64,000 bases of DNA from Ornithinibacillus sp047228935. Its GTDB lineage: Bacteria > Bacillota > Bacilli > Bacillales > Amphibacillaceae. Shown piece by piece: positions 40,550-50,317 of this stretch (within the stretch, counting starts at the first letter, position 1; each line of letters opens with the position of its first letter). The translations under genes and the position numbers were made by a program. The DNA lies in the NCBI RefSeq assembly GCF_047228935.1, contig NZ_JBFEGG010000007.1, forward strand, positions 1-64,000, given 5' to 3'. Under the pieces are notes generated by a model. It was not told where the DNA came from. It did not search any database and saw nothing but the letters and a program-made list of their open reading frames with translations.

Positions 40550-43500
40550 TTACTTATAAATCGGATAATCCAACATCAATCGATAATTACCTACCTCTTG
40601 GTAAAGGTTATATAAACTACTAATCTGTTTATACGCCCAACCAATGTCCGTTGCATACTGATGACTTGCACTTCCGTTTGCTTCCATTGCGGCAGGATTC
40701 CAGCGCATTTTATATAGTGTATTTTGGCCAGCATTGATATAGCCATCACCAATAAATTTTGCTCCTCCTACAATAGCTTTATATGGTGTAGTCCAGCCTT
40801 CTTCATAAGCTTTTCTTGCACCACATGTTAGTGCACAATTATCGTAAGCTCCAATTCCGTACATGTTGTATACCGTAACACCATTATATTTCACACCACG
40901 AGCAAGCTGTGAACTACCATGACCAGTTTCTAAAAGAGCATGAGAAACTAAGTATAAGTCGTTTACACCATTTTTGCGACTTGCATCATAAAATGCCTGT
41001 CCTTGCCCTTCCAGTATCCCTTTACCTTTAAGGTAATTATTTAATGTTGATACAGTTACACCACTTGGCTTTGATAAATCTAGGAATTGGAATTTTTGCT
41101 TCTCATCATTTATGAAGTTAGTTGGATCTAAATAATACTTCACATCTTCTCTTGTCGCATTTCTCCAAGCTCCAATACTAACCTGATGCCAGCCAGAACC
41201 TTCTTTTACAATTGTTAACGTAGTGCCTTTTGGAACTTTTGTATAAATTTGATAAGCAGTACCTGCTCCAGCTCGAATGTTTACAGAGTCTTTAGTTATT
41301 CCAATTTTAGAGCTAACATTAGCTAGTGAATTATGAACATACAGTTCTTTACCCATGTACTGAATCTTGTACCATTTCGAACTTCCGTTGTACGTGTCAC
41401 CTGTGACGTTTGTATCTAAGATTGTTACAGCAGTACCATCATTCACTGTATAAGCAATGTTACTGTCTGTATTCAATTTCGGAGTAGTACGAAGGCGAAC
41501 ACCGTTTTCGATAATCTTACCACCTGTAGAGATCGTAATGTAACTTGCACTCACATATGCAGGTTCATTGCGATACTTATCAGTTTGTGGATTCACTTTC
41601 ATTTGCATATCTAATGCTTGTGAAAGAGTCAGATCATAACGAGTGCTACTAGATTCTAGTTCGTCATGAATTGCGGATAATGTCACATCATCGACAATAC
41701 CATTTGGTACTAACCCGAAGTAGCGTTGAAACGCTTTTACTACTTCTTCTGTTTCTGGCCCGAACCAGTTAGAAGGATTTTTCCAATCAGCAAAGTTTAG
41801 CCTTACTAAATCTCTTTTTACTTGAAGAACTTGATTATTTGCTTTGCCATATTGGATTGGACTGTTTTTTACTTCCTTTATTTTAGCTAGGGTAGGTTCA
41901 TCCATAATTCCATGTGCTTTTAATCCATAATAACGCTGGAAATATTCAACTGCTTCTTTCGTCATTGGACCAAAGTCAGTACCAGGGTTTTTCCAATTTA
42001 CAAAACCGATAGATGCTAAGTCTTTCTTCACGTCTTGGATTTTCTTACTACTATTACCTGATTGAAGTGGACTATTATACACTTCATCTAGCTTGAACAA
42101 TGAAGCAGGATTCATTTTCCCAGAAACAGGTAGGTTGTAATAACGTTGGAATTCCTCCACAGTGGCTTGGGTTTCTGGGCCAAACCAGTTAGATGGATCT
42201 GGCCAATCAGCAAACTTAAGATTCACTAACTTAAGCTTCATCTCTAAAATGGCATTACTTGCATCATTTAATTGCATGATATCATTTAATGCTTTTTCGA
42301 TTTGGTTAACTGTTATTTCATCAAGGATACCATTAGTAATTAATCCATAATGGCGTTGGAAATCTTTTACAACATCAATCGTTTCAGATCCGAAGTATTG
42401 ACTAGGACCATTCCAATTAGCGAAACCTAATTCTACAAGCTTTTCTTTATAGCTTTGTACTTCATTGTTGTAATCACCGAATTGCGGGCTGTTAAGTACC
42501 GTTTCAAGCTTGTCTAGTGATTCCTCGTTCATTACACCACTAACAGTAAGACCGTAATAGCGTTGGAACTTTTCTACTATTGCTTTAGTATCTGGACCGT
42601 ACCAAGCAGATGGATCCTTCCAATTGACCATACCAATCTCTACTAATTTCTCTTTAAAGATTTGAACGTCTTTACGAATTAACCCATATTTCATTGGTTG
42701 TTCCATTAGACTAGAAATCTTATTACGTGTCACAGAATCAGCAATTCCATTTATGACTAATTTGTTTGCTTTTTGGAATTCCTTGACCACACCAACGGTT
42801 TCTGGTCCATAATACGGACTAGGTCCATTCCAATCTGCGTATAATAAGAAAACTAAGTCTTCTTTTAAGTTTTGCACAGTATTCGTATAGCTTCCGATTT
42901 TCGGACTTGAAAGTTCTTCGTCAAGCTTATCTAAAGAAGCTTGATCCATAACACCTGAATCAGTAAGCCCGTAATAGCTTTGGAATTTCTTCACTGCTTG
43001 AAGGGTTGTCCAACCAAACTCATTTGTAGGATTACTCCAGTCTCCAAAACCTAGTTCTATTAAACCTAATTTAAACTGGCGAACACCTGGAAGAGTTACG
43101 CCATATTGGAATGGCTGACTTAATAACTCATCAACCTTGTCTTGCGTAGCTTGGTTCGCTGAACCAGTTACAGACAACCCATAAGTAGATTGAAAGTCCT
43201 TTACCACTTCAACGGTTTCATTTCCATAATATTGGCTTGGATTTGGCCAATTAGCGAAACCTAATTGAACTAATTTTTTCTTAAAGGCTGCAACTGCTTC
43301 ACTATAGTCTCCCAGTTCAAAAGTAGTTGTGCTTGCTATTGTTATCGATGTTTCATTTACTTCAGTAGGAATCTCTTCATCTATGATACTTTCATCCTCT
43401 GAAGTATGTACGTCTAATTCTGGTTGGCTTTCTTCAGAATCAGTTGGTGAATCTACTAATTCCTCTTCTACCACGACTTCCGGTGTCATAGATTCAACTT

Positions 43501-43591
43501 GATTGTCCTCCTCGGACGCTTCTACATCTAGTGAACTAAAGTTGAAAAGAGCCAAAGAAAGTAATAGTATCATAGACTTTTTGTTTTTCAC
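40550..43591 (-). CDS. Multimodular N-acetylglucosaminidase with eight peptidoglycan-binding repeats
   Basis: A 1013-residue exported autolysin starting at GTG after GAGGAGGTG. The signal peptide ends near DVEA and an acidic linker follows (to about 85). Eight repeats of about 70 residues cover about 90-650. Each resembles the PG_binding_1 fold, with an ADWxxPSxxFGPET-like and a xVVKxFQRYYGLxxxG-like block. Two SH3b domains (about 690-840) come next, with NGVRLRTTPKLNTDS and DSVNIRAGAGTAYQIY. The C-terminal glucosaminidase domain (about 860-1000) has YLVSHALLETGHGSSQLA with the catalytic Glu, NMYGIGAYDNCAL and WNPAAMEANGSASHQYATDI. It should cleave GlcNAc-MurNAc bonds during growth or separation. 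Confidence 0.92.
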   Translation of the reverse strand: MKNKKSMILLLSLALFNFSSLDVEASEEDNQVESMTPEVVVEEELVDSPTDSEESQPELDVHTSEDESIIDEEIPTEVNETSITIASTTTFELGDYSEAVAAFKKKLVQLGFANWPNPSQYYGNETVEVVKDFQSTYGLSVTGSANQATQDKVDELLSQPFQYGVTLPGVRQFKLGLIELGFGDWSNPTNEFGWTTLQAVKKFQSYYGLTDSGVMDQASLDKLDEELSSPKIGSYTNTVQNLKEDLVFLLYADWNGPSPYYGPETVGVVKEFQKANKLVINGIADSVTRNKISSLMEQPMKYGLIRKDVQIFKEKLVEIGMVNWKDPSAWYGPDTKAIVEKFQRYYGLTVSGVMNEESLDKLETVLNSPQFGDYNNEVQSYKEKLVELGFANWNGPSQYFGSETIDVVKDFQRHYGLITNGILDEITVNQIEKALNDIMQLNDASNAILEMKLKLVNLKFADWPDPSNWFGPETQATVEEFQRYYNLPVSGKMNPASLFKLDEVYNSPLQSGNSSKKIQDVKKDLASIGFVNWKNPGTDFGPMTKEAVEYFQRYYGLKAHGIMDEPTLAKIKEVKNSPIQYGKANNQVLQVKRDLVRLNFADWKNPSNWFGPETEEVVKAFQRYFGLVPNGIVDDVTLSAIHDELESSSTRYDLTLSQALDMQMKVNPQTDKYRNEPAYVSASYITISTGGKIIENGVRLRTTPKLNTDSNIAYTVNDGTAVTILDTNVTGDTYNGSSKWYKIQYMGKELYVHNSLANVSSKIGITKDSVNIRAGAGTAYQIYTKVPKGTTLTIVKEGSGWHQVSIGAWRNATREDVKYYLDPTNFINDEKQKFQFLDLSKPSGVTVSTLNNYLKGKGILEGQGQAFYDASRKNGVNDLYLVSHALLETGHGSSQLARGVKYNGVTVYNMYGIGAYDNCALTCGARKAYEEGWTTPYKAIVGGAKFIGDGYINAGQNTLYKMRWNPAAMEANGSASHQYATDIGWAYKQISSLYNLYQEVGNYRLMLDYPIYK

Positions 43592-43843
43592 TCTAGTTTC
43601 ACCTCCTCTATTTTTTTATAGAATACAAGTCTAGTATCTACTATTCTATCATCGTTTTCAAGAGTAATTCGACATGTTTTTTAAGTAGGAAATATATGTA
43701 AGATTATGGAGAAATGGGGTGTGACTGAGGGGGGGGCAGGTGTGAACAATATATCGCAATAGGAGCATGAATCTATCATTATGCGACCTTTCTCAAAAGA
43801 TGCTCCCTAATTGCAATACCGTCATTAAACACACCACTATCAA
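43592..43843. other. Gene-free region with a G8 tract
   Basis: No supported reading frame. It holds the promoter region of the minus-strand glucosaminidase gene and a run of eight G residues (43729-43736). The 61-codon plus-strand frame here overlaps a terminator and is not credible. Confidence 0.4.
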
Positions 43844-43898
43844 TAAAAAAACCGAACAACCTCGCATTCTAATTAAAGAACGCTGTTCGTTCGGTTTC
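43844..43898 (-). terminator. Terminator of the capsule operon's last gene
   Basis: On the minus strand AAACCGAACGAACAGCG pairs with CGAGGTTGTTCGGTTT around a loop, followed by a T-rich run. It lies 18 bases beyond the asparagine-synthase-like gene. Confidence 0.75.
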
Positions 43899-43915
43899 TT
43901 AGGTAATCCTAAACA

Positions 43916-45679
43916 TCACTGCTTATTTCGCCAAAAACTATACAACGTCTGAAGTAGATTAATCCGCTGCACATAATTCAAGCTGCTTTTTTCAAATAGC
44001 AATTTAATATCACTACTCATAAACACTTCAGACAGTCCATCTGCACCAGTTGCGTATTTTTTTACACTTTCTTGCCATTCTTTACTATTCATTACTACGT
44101 CCCATTCGCCCCATGGACCTTGATTTCCTTTTACAAATCCAGCTTTTCGGCCGATTTTCTCATAAACAAAATAACAAAACTGAATCACACTGTTGATATA
44201 CCAAGGGAAATATGGCAGCCTTCCATCACTATGGGCTAACCATTTCGTAGGACGTAATCTCCGTTTACTTGCTTTATGAAATAGTTTGCGATTTAGTTTC
44301 CATTCTTGTGGAACTGCTGCACTAATTTTCACAATATCATTTGTCATGAATGGTTCATAGCTTCTAAATAGCCTACGATTCACATGGAGATTTGGTATAT
44401 TCATATTCATAGACACTGGCCACATTTCAAACCACTCGTCGGCTGAATCATCCCGAAATTGCTTTACCTTCTCTAAATGAAGCTGTCTTCGTTTTGTCAG
44501 TTTTTCTAGAATTTCTTTGTTAAATTCAGGCTTTCTGATTTCCGCTCCGGCTGAGTAGCTTGTATTTTTAATTTGTGGTAGGAATGGGAAACGCTTCGTT
44601 CCCCTCACTTTCTTAATACGAGCCCCCTTTAAGAGTGCATCTGAAAATAAACCACCAAACACAGCCTCGAAGTCATTCAGATGACACGATTCATGAAATC
44701 CGAATGTATGGGCATGAAAATATTGTGCACCGTTCCCAACCATGTTGACGCAAGCAGGTAAAATATCAAGATAATGAAGCTTATCTCTCGTGGCTAATTT
44801 GAGATTGGCCCCATAAGCATCCGCTGCTTTTTCAGCTACTTTACCTTCACGATTCAAATTATCGAGGAAAATAAAGGCTTCACGTTTCGCTTTCTTAGGG
44901 AGTAAAGCACTTAATAGTCTTGAATCTTCTCCACCACTGATAAATTGTCCAATTGTGTCCATACCTTCTGTTATTCGATCGACGTATGTAGTTAATGCTT
45001 TATCAATATCCTTAGCAGCTTCCTTCAAAGATGTATAAGGGTTTTTTTCTTCCGGACTCCAATAAGGTGTCGACTGTAAATCCGCCTCTTTTACAACATG
45101 TTCTGACGAAGGCGCAAGCTGGAATATTCCTTTATATGCTGTATAAGGAAATGTTACGACACTATGTAGAATAAAGTCCACGTGAGAAACAAGGTCTGGG
45201 TTATCTGTTTGACCAGCGGCCACAGCCAAAGCATCTATATGAGTGCCAAGAAAGCAGCCTTCCTCATTTTGATAATGGAATACCGGGATATAAGCCATAA
45301 TATCAGTCACACATAATAGTTCTCCATTTATTTTATCGATGATGAGAACTACGTAAGGTCCGTCTAAATCTTCATCCCATTTGATAGATTGCTCTAACCA
45401 ACGGTCGTAAATTGCTTTTGTACCTTTTGTACTATTCTCTTGAATAGTAAGGAAATCATTTGATTGAAACGTAAGCACTGGCCCCCCAATTACCACCACC
45501 AGATGGTTTTCCGTTTCCAATGGTTGAAATGCTCTATAAATATTTCGGCTCGTTGCAAGCGATCCCCACTCACCGTGATATTCTTGAACGAAAGGTGGAT
45601 TTTTGTCATAGATAGCCTGAATGTCTTTGGTTAGTTTTCCGTTTTCCACTTGTTTATTAGAAAATAAAAAATCACTCAT
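43916..45679 (-). CDS. Asparagine-synthase-like protein without the glutaminase cysteine
   Basis: A 587-residue protein of the asparagine synthetase B superfamily. The synthetase half has the ATP-binding PP-loop FISGGEDSRLLSALL (SGGxDS) near residue 250. The N-terminal glutamine-amidotransferase-like domain is present, but starts MSDFLFSN and lacks the Cys2 needed to hydrolyse glutamine. Such proteins in glycan loci may amidate uronic acids or ligate amino groups with another donor. It is the last gene of a run with GT2, flippase and CapA-like genes. An amidotransferase of this type (WbpS) acts on a uronic acid in a Pseudomonas O antigen. The reaction here is inferred. Confidence 0.8.
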   Translation of the reverse strand: MSDFLFSNKQVENGKLTKDIQAIYDKNPPFVQEYHGEWGSLATSRNIYRAFQPLETENHLVVVIGGPVLTFQSNDFLTIQENSTKGTKAIYDRWLEQSIKWDEDLDGPYVVLIIDKINGELLCVTDIMAYIPVFHYQNEEGCFLGTHIDALAVAAGQTDNPDLVSHVDFILHSVVTFPYTAYKGIFQLAPSSEHVVKEADLQSTPYWSPEEKNPYTSLKEAAKDIDKALTTYVDRITEGMDTIGQFISGGEDSRLLSALLPKKAKREAFIFLDNLNREGKVAEKAADAYGANLKLATRDKLHYLDILPACVNMVGNGAQYFHAHTFGFHESCHLNDFEAVFGGLFSDALLKGARIKKVRGTKRFPFLPQIKNTSYSAGAEIRKPEFNKEILEKLTKRRQLHLEKVKQFRDDSADEWFEMWPVSMNMNIPNLHVNRRLFRSYEPFMTNDIVKISAAVPQEWKLNRKLFHKASKRRLRPTKWLAHSDGRLPYFPWYINSVIQFCYFVYEKIGRKAGFVKGNQGPWGEWDVVMNSKEWQESVKKYATGADGLSEVFMSSDIKLLFEKSSLNYVQRINLLQTLYSFWRNKQ

Positions 45680-45692
45680 CGTTTAACCGTCC

Positions 45693-46823
45693 CTATTTTT
45701 TGTTCGCGATTGCTTCTAGTGCATTTACCATCGCATAATGATACGTTTCATTTCGAACTAAATGTAAAGATAGTAGCGCTTTGTCTACTTTTTTCTGTCT
45801 ACCGAGTAGTATATTAATGATTCGTTTTAAGGTTGTTACTACGCCACCATCATATGCTGTGGAACCTAGTGAATAAATAAAGTTTCTTTTAATAATTTGA
45901 TTGTACACGTGTAACGACATGTCTTCATGTAGTTTTTCATATTCATTTTCTAATAGCTCATTCAATTCATTAATATTAATGCGATTGCTTTCATTCGACA
46001 GTTGAACTAGTCCATCTTTCTTATGAGAATACACTAGTTCAAATTCTACCGGTTCATTTTTCTCTATTTTCAATAGTACGGAGTAAGTCTGGTCTTCTTT
46101 ATCTTTAAAATTAACTGAGTCAAAATAAAAATTGCCTAAACTGTAAAAAATGACACTATCCGCATATCGTTCATATCCTTGTGGGACATGCGGATGAGAT
46201 CCAATGACCACATCTACACCTAAATGACAGAAATGCTTATAGCGCTGTCTCCATTCTTTTTGTGGAATGGAATAATGCTCTAGTCCCGCATGGGCTAACA
46301 CGACAACGACATCACATTTCGCTTTTAGCTCAAGAATTTGTTTATCGATTTCGGCATGGTTGATCCACGCATAACCCGCTTGGTCTTGTGTAGTAGCATA
46401 GTTTAAAACACCAAACTGTGCTTCACAAGCATTAATAAAACCAACCGTTACGTCCTGAAATTGCTTGATGACCGGTCTATATGCTTCTGTAACATTCATT
46501 CCAGCACCAATCGTCTCAATTCCTACATTTTCTGCTTCATTTATCGTTACATATAAACCTTCTTCACCATAATCCATCATATGATTATTCGCTAAGCATA
46601 GCAGGTCAAATCCTTGTTCCTTCAGTCCCTTTACAGTCCCTACCCGTTGATAATGATGACCGCCTGACTTGGGTACAGGCTTTCCAGCCCCTTCAACAGG
46701 TGCTTCAAAATTACATATGGAATAGTCCGAGCCTTTAACAATTGTAGCAAGATCCTCAGACAATATTATTCCATCACTATGACCGTAGTTTACTATATCG
46801 CCACAAACAAATACATTAGCCAT
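45693..46823 (-). CDS. capA: CapA family (poly-gamma-glutamate synthesis-like) protein
   Basis: A 376-residue protein of the PGA_cap metallophosphatase-like family. Motifs: FVCGDIVNYG (first metal ligands), NFEAPV, LCLANNHMMDYGEEGL (NH), HAGLEHYSIPQ and GSHPHVPQG. In Bacillus poly-gamma-glutamate loci CapA helps polymer synthesis or export, and homologues are frequent in polysaccharide clusters. No CapB or CapC genes are nearby, so poly-gamma-glutamate production cannot be claimed. Three bases separate it from the flippase gene and 13 from the following gene. Confidence 0.85.
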   Translation of the reverse strand: MANVFVCGDIVNYGHSDGIILSEDLATIVKGSDYSICNFEAPVEGAGKPVPKSGGHHYQRVGTVKGLKEQGFDLLCLANNHMMDYGEEGLYVTINEAENVGIETIGAGMNVTEAYRPVIKQFQDVTVGFINACEAQFGVLNYATTQDQAGYAWINHAEIDKQILELKAKCDVVVVLAHAGLEHYSIPQKEWRQRYKHFCHLGVDVVIGSHPHVPQGYERYADSVIFYSLGNFYFDSVNFKDKEDQTYSVLLKIEKNEPVEFELVYSHKKDGLVQLSNESNRININELNELLENEYEKLHEDMSLHVYNQIIKRNFIYSLGSTAYDGGVVTTLKRIINILLGRQKKVDKALLSLHLVRNETYHYAMVNALEAIANKK

Positions 46824-46825
46824 AA

Positions 46826-48124
46826 TTATTCCACACCTCGTTCTTTATCAAATTTACTACTGAATCGCAATGCAAAAACAATGAGTAAAATGTTTAATAT
46901 CGCTCCTACGATACCAAATAATGCGACAGCAACTAAATCACTATTAAACATATAATATCCTATAAATAAAGCACTTGTTCGAAGGATTAACGTAATAATA
47001 GTAAAACTTAAATGAAATCCTTGTTTCGCTAAAACTGGAAAGGCTTTGACACTTGGTTGGTTAACGAACATAAAGTAAACCCATAATGCCATCCAACGAG
47101 CATACTCACCCGCTACATGCCACTCTGCACCGAATACAAAGCTGAATAACCAAGGACCAAATGCTACTACTAAGGCAAAAGGAACGAATCCAATTGCTCC
47201 TAATGAAAAGGTTGCTTTTCTAATTAAGCGTGTTAAATTTTCTTGATTGTTCGATGCCTCCGAAATGCGTGGATAAAATACATCCCCTACGGACTTACCT
47301 ATTAACTGGGTAGGCATACTTAAAACTGTTCTACCAATCGCATAAAACCCTGCTGCTGCTGGACCAAAAAACGTAGTCAGCATTAAGACAGGTATATTTT
47401 GTGAGACAGCATTTAATAAAACTTGGGGTGCTCGATACATCGGAAAATCCCGGTGAGATTTTGCTAGTGTTTTCATATCGACTGATTTATCTTTTAAATC
47501 CGCTGTACTAAAATTAAGTGACTTTCGAGCAAATAGCATCATCAACCCCGCTCTTACTCCTTCTCCAATTGCTGTCAGTACGATTAGTACCGATGCCACT
47601 GGATGAAAGAAACCAATTCCTGCTTTACCACCTTGTAATAAAAGTGCCTGCACAAAAGCAACACGTGCAGAAACACGAAACTGTTTTGTTCGAATTAACC
47701 ATTGCTCTGTCACTTGAAAAATTCCAGCAAACAGGATAACTACTGGAATCAATAAGACAAATGGTGCTACAGGTTCCATATTGAATAGTTTTACAATTGG
47801 ATCTTTAAATATTAATAGTAATAAGCATGCTAGTATTGCAAAACAAGTGCTAATTACTAACGAAAGCTTCGCAATGCCTTTTGCATCTTTATCCTCTTTC
47901 GGAAGAACGATAGCTATCGGATACGTTAGTGCTGCAATTGGTCCAACGATTGCTACAATAGCCATAAATACTCCCATAAGACCATAAGCTTCTGGCCCAT
48001 AAAGACGTGTAATAATAGGTGATAAAACGAGTGAAACAGCCTGTGCTGCAGCTGTTCCCGTCGCCATAATCATCACATTTCGTACAAATGGTCTTTTTAA
48101 TAATTTCATAATTTTTGTTTTCAT
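46826..48124 (-). CDS. Polysaccharide flippase (Wzx-like)
   Basis: A 432-residue membrane protein of the oligosaccharide flippase family with about 12-14 hydrophobic segments. N-terminal NVMIMATGTAAAQAVSLVLSP and YGPEAYGLMGVFMAIVAI are typical of Wzx-type proteins. AGGAG precedes the ATG. With the polymerase-like protein at 51-52 kb, GT2 genes and PssD/E, it indicates a Wzx/Wzy pathway for a capsular or teichuronic-type polymer. It lies between a GT2 gene and the CapA-like gene. Confidence 0.9.
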   Translation of the reverse strand: MKTKIMKLLKRPFVRNVMIMATGTAAAQAVSLVLSPIITRLYGPEAYGLMGVFMAIVAIVGPIAALTYPIAIVLPKEDKDAKGIAKLSLVISTCFAILACLLLLIFKDPIVKLFNMEPVAPFVLLIPVVILFAGIFQVTEQWLIRTKQFRVSARVAFVQALLLQGGKAGIGFFHPVASVLIVLTAIGEGVRAGLMMLFARKSLNFSTADLKDKSVDMKTLAKSHRDFPMYRAPQVLLNAVSQNIPVLMLTTFFGPAAAGFYAIGRTVLSMPTQLIGKSVGDVFYPRISEASNNQENLTRLIRKATFSLGAIGFVPFALVVAFGPWLFSFVFGAEWHVAGEYARWMALWVYFMFVNQPSVKAFPVLAKQGFHLSFTIITLILRTSALFIGYYMFNSDLVAVALFGIVGAILNILLIVFALRFSSKFDKERGVE

Positions 48125-48148
48125 GAACTACTCCTTTAGAGTCACACT

Positions 48149-49096
48149 CTAACGTACAATTATTTTCTTAATCATTTTTTTCATATTTCCCTTTACATTA
48201 TAATAAAGCTTTTCTAAATGATTTAATTCGTTAATTTCCTTTAGTTTTACTTTTTTATAGCTTGCATCAAGATCCGATTTGGCAAGTATACTATAGAGCT
48301 TTCCAATTCTTCTTTTAATCAACGTTCGCTCTAATGGTTTGGTATAATTAAGTAATAGTTTCTCCATTTCTTTTATCACGACCCAGTAGGAATCAAACGA
48401 ACGCTGCATATTCTTATTTTGATGGGTAGTCATGACAGAGTCACTACGATATCTTCTCTTGTAATAAAAATACGGATCATACATTGCTTTATTAACATTT
48501 AAATATAGCTTTAATGAGAAAAGCTCATCCTCATGTTGAATGCCTGGTTTGAAACGTAAATTATGATTAATTAACACATCTTTTTTGATTAGATATAGAC
48601 ATGGTGATACATTAAAGCCTTTTTGTAACAACTCTAGATGTTCATTCTTTTGATAGACCTTGCTAGAATGATAATATTTACTTAAATCATACTGCCATTT
48701 AAAGATTTTTACGTTTTCATCTTCGGTAAACGGCTCTGCGGCAAACAGTACAATATCTAATTCATGGGTTTCAGCACGCGTTACTAAGTTGCTAATTGTT
48801 TCCGGTAATATGAAATCATCGGCATCAAGAAAGTAAACATATTTGCCTTTTGCTAGCTCTATACCCTTATTTCTTGAAGCAGATTGTCCGGCGTTTTCTT
48901 GAACGTAAAGCTTGAAGATTTCATTTGTTTCTGCATATTCCTTTAGTACTTCCGTGCTCCCGTCTTTACTACCATCATCAATTAAAATGACTTCAATATT
49001 ATTATACGTTTGCTTCAAAACTGAATCTAAACATTCTTTTATATAATGTTCTACGTTATATACCGGTATAATTACCGAAACTAGAGGATTTTCCAT
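48149..49096 (-). CDS. GT2 family glycosyltransferase
   Basis: A 315-residue transferase. The ATG at 49096 with GGAGAAGG upstream gives the classic start ENPLVSVIIPVYNVEHYIKE; the longer frame to 49141 adds residues without a site. The GT-A domain has EVILIDDGSKDGSTEVL, QNAGQSASRNKGIELA and the DxD-type YFLDADDF. The remainder (about 220-315) is helical. It begins the operon segment containing Wzx, CapA-like and asparagine-synthase-like genes. Sugar specificity is unknown. Confidence 0.88.
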   Translation of the reverse strand: MENPLVSVIIPVYNVEHYIKECLDSVLKQTYNNIEVILIDDGSKDGSTEVLKEYAETNEIFKLYVQENAGQSASRNKGIELAKGKYVYFLDADDFILPETISNLVTRAETHELDIVLFAAEPFTEDENVKIFKWQYDLSKYYHSSKVYQKNEHLELLQKGFNVSPCLYLIKKDVLINHNLRFKPGIQHEDELFSLKLYLNVNKAMYDPYFYYKRRYRSDSVMTTHQNKNMQRSFDSYWVVIKEMEKLLLNYTKPLERTLIKRRIGKLYSILAKSDLDASYKKVKLKEINELNHLEKLYYNVKGNMKKMIKKIIVR

Positions 49097-49227
49097 AATA
49101 CCTTCTCCTAACTGCCTTTTCTTCGTTAAAAAACAGCCCATTATTAACTATTCAATTATACTTTCTTCTAATATAACATTCAAGAATGGGCGTCGTTCTA
49201 AGAACATGGTCCTAAAGTCATCTACAC

Positions 49228-49258
49228 AAAAAAAGAATCTCCGCGGATGCAGAGACTC
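49228..49258 (-). terminator. Terminator between the two GT2 genes
   Basis: On the minus strand GAGTCTCTGC pairs with GCGGAGATTC (two G-U pairs) around ATCC, followed by T7. It divides the capsule cluster into two transcription units. Confidence 0.8.
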
Positions 49259-49263
49259 AAGGT

Positions 49264-50292
49264 TTATTTTGCTTTTAATCGGTAATAGACATGCTTAACT
49301 AAGATATACCCTATATTTTTTATCGTTTTATTCGTTACTAATTCTCGGAAAAGCTTTAGTTTTTCCATAAAAGAAATATCATGATTAGATAATGCAATGC
49401 GTATAGAATCGTCTAATATCTGAATAAATAATCCCCTATCTAAAGAGGTATTCTCATTTGCGTTCCATCGCTTCATTTTATTAATCGTTTGAATCACTGT
49501 CTCTTTACTTCTGATCTTTGCACCATAATTATGTACAAAAAATTCATTATAAGCTAGTAATTCCTCATCTGTAAAATGAATCCCATAATACGCTAAAAGT
49601 CCTCCGCGGATTTTAGAGATTAGTTCCTTCCGTTTCTGAAGCTTCTCTTCATTGGACTTTTTCGTTATATTTTCATGCCCAGTTCGATAATAAAGTAGAA
49701 ACTCGGGTAAAATCGTGAGCTTTCCAACTTTCGAAAGCTGCGTCCATAGTTCATAATCTTGTGCTACAAAAAATTCTTCATTATACGTGATATTGTGTTT
49801 TTTTAATGTCTCCAATCGAATGGCAGAAGATGGGTTGGAAATTGGACTAAAGTATAATAGCTTGATCCTCATTGCTTCTGGTGAAGTGAAAGTTGGTGCT
49901 ATTTTCTTTTCCGAAGAGCCAGTAAAGCGAATATAGTTCGTGCCAATTGCATCTATATCATGATGGGATTCTAAATATTCTACTTGCTTCTCTACTCGAT
50001 TTGGCAAGGCAATATCATCAGAATCCATGATCATCATATATTTTCCTTTAGCTTCTTTTAGTCCGATATTTCTCGTATATGGAATTCCCATATTCTGCGG
50101 ATTGTGAATAAGCCTAATTCTATTGTCATCATATTGTTCAATCAGATGAACTGTGTTATCTGTAGAGCCATCATTGACCAACAAAATCTCCATGTTCTTA
50201 TAGGTCTGATTCAAAATACTCTCCAAGGAGTCTTTAATATACTTTTCACAATTGTATACTGGCATAAAAACCGTTACGAAAGGTGAATCCAT
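49264..50292 (-). CDS. GT2 family glycosyltransferase
   Basis: A 342-residue transferase with the GT-A start FVTVFMPVYNCEKYIKDSLE, ILLVNDGSTDNTVHLI, NMGIPYTRNIGLKEA and YMMIMDSDDIALPNRVE (DxD). The C-terminal part is a helical tail with LLYYRTGHENITKKS, seen in this GT2 subgroup. It is the last gene of the operon segment that starts with the polymerase-like gene, and a strong terminator follows. Sugar and linkage are unknown. Confidence 0.88.
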   Translation of the reverse strand: MDSPFVTVFMPVYNCEKYIKDSLESILNQTYKNMEILLVNDGSTDNTVHLIEQYDDNRIRLIHNPQNMGIPYTRNIGLKEAKGKYMMIMDSDDIALPNRVEKQVEYLESHHDIDAIGTNYIRFTGSSEKKIAPTFTSPEAMRIKLLYFSPISNPSSAIRLETLKKHNITYNEEFFVAQDYELWTQLSKVGKLTILPEFLLYYRTGHENITKKSNEEKLQKRKELISKIRGGLLAYYGIHFTDEELLAYNEFFVHNYGAKIRSKETVIQTINKMKRWNANENTSLDRGLFIQILDDSIRIALSNHDISFMEKLKLFRELVTNKTIKNIGYILVKHVYYRLKAK

Positions 50293-50317
50293 GTCTTACA
50301 CCTCTATGCTGATATAA

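Noticed and set aside
43729..43736. G8 tract as a phase-variable switch
   Set aside because: It lies in non-coding DNA about 140 bases upstream of the glucosaminidase start, with no evidence that its length affects a promoter.
43767..43952. 61-codon plus-strand reading frame
   Set aside because: It covers the terminator hairpin of the minus-strand operon and has no ribosome site.
45693..46823. Poly-gamma-glutamate capsule locus
   Set aside because: Only a CapA-like protein is present; CapB and CapC are missing and the neighbours are polysaccharide genes.
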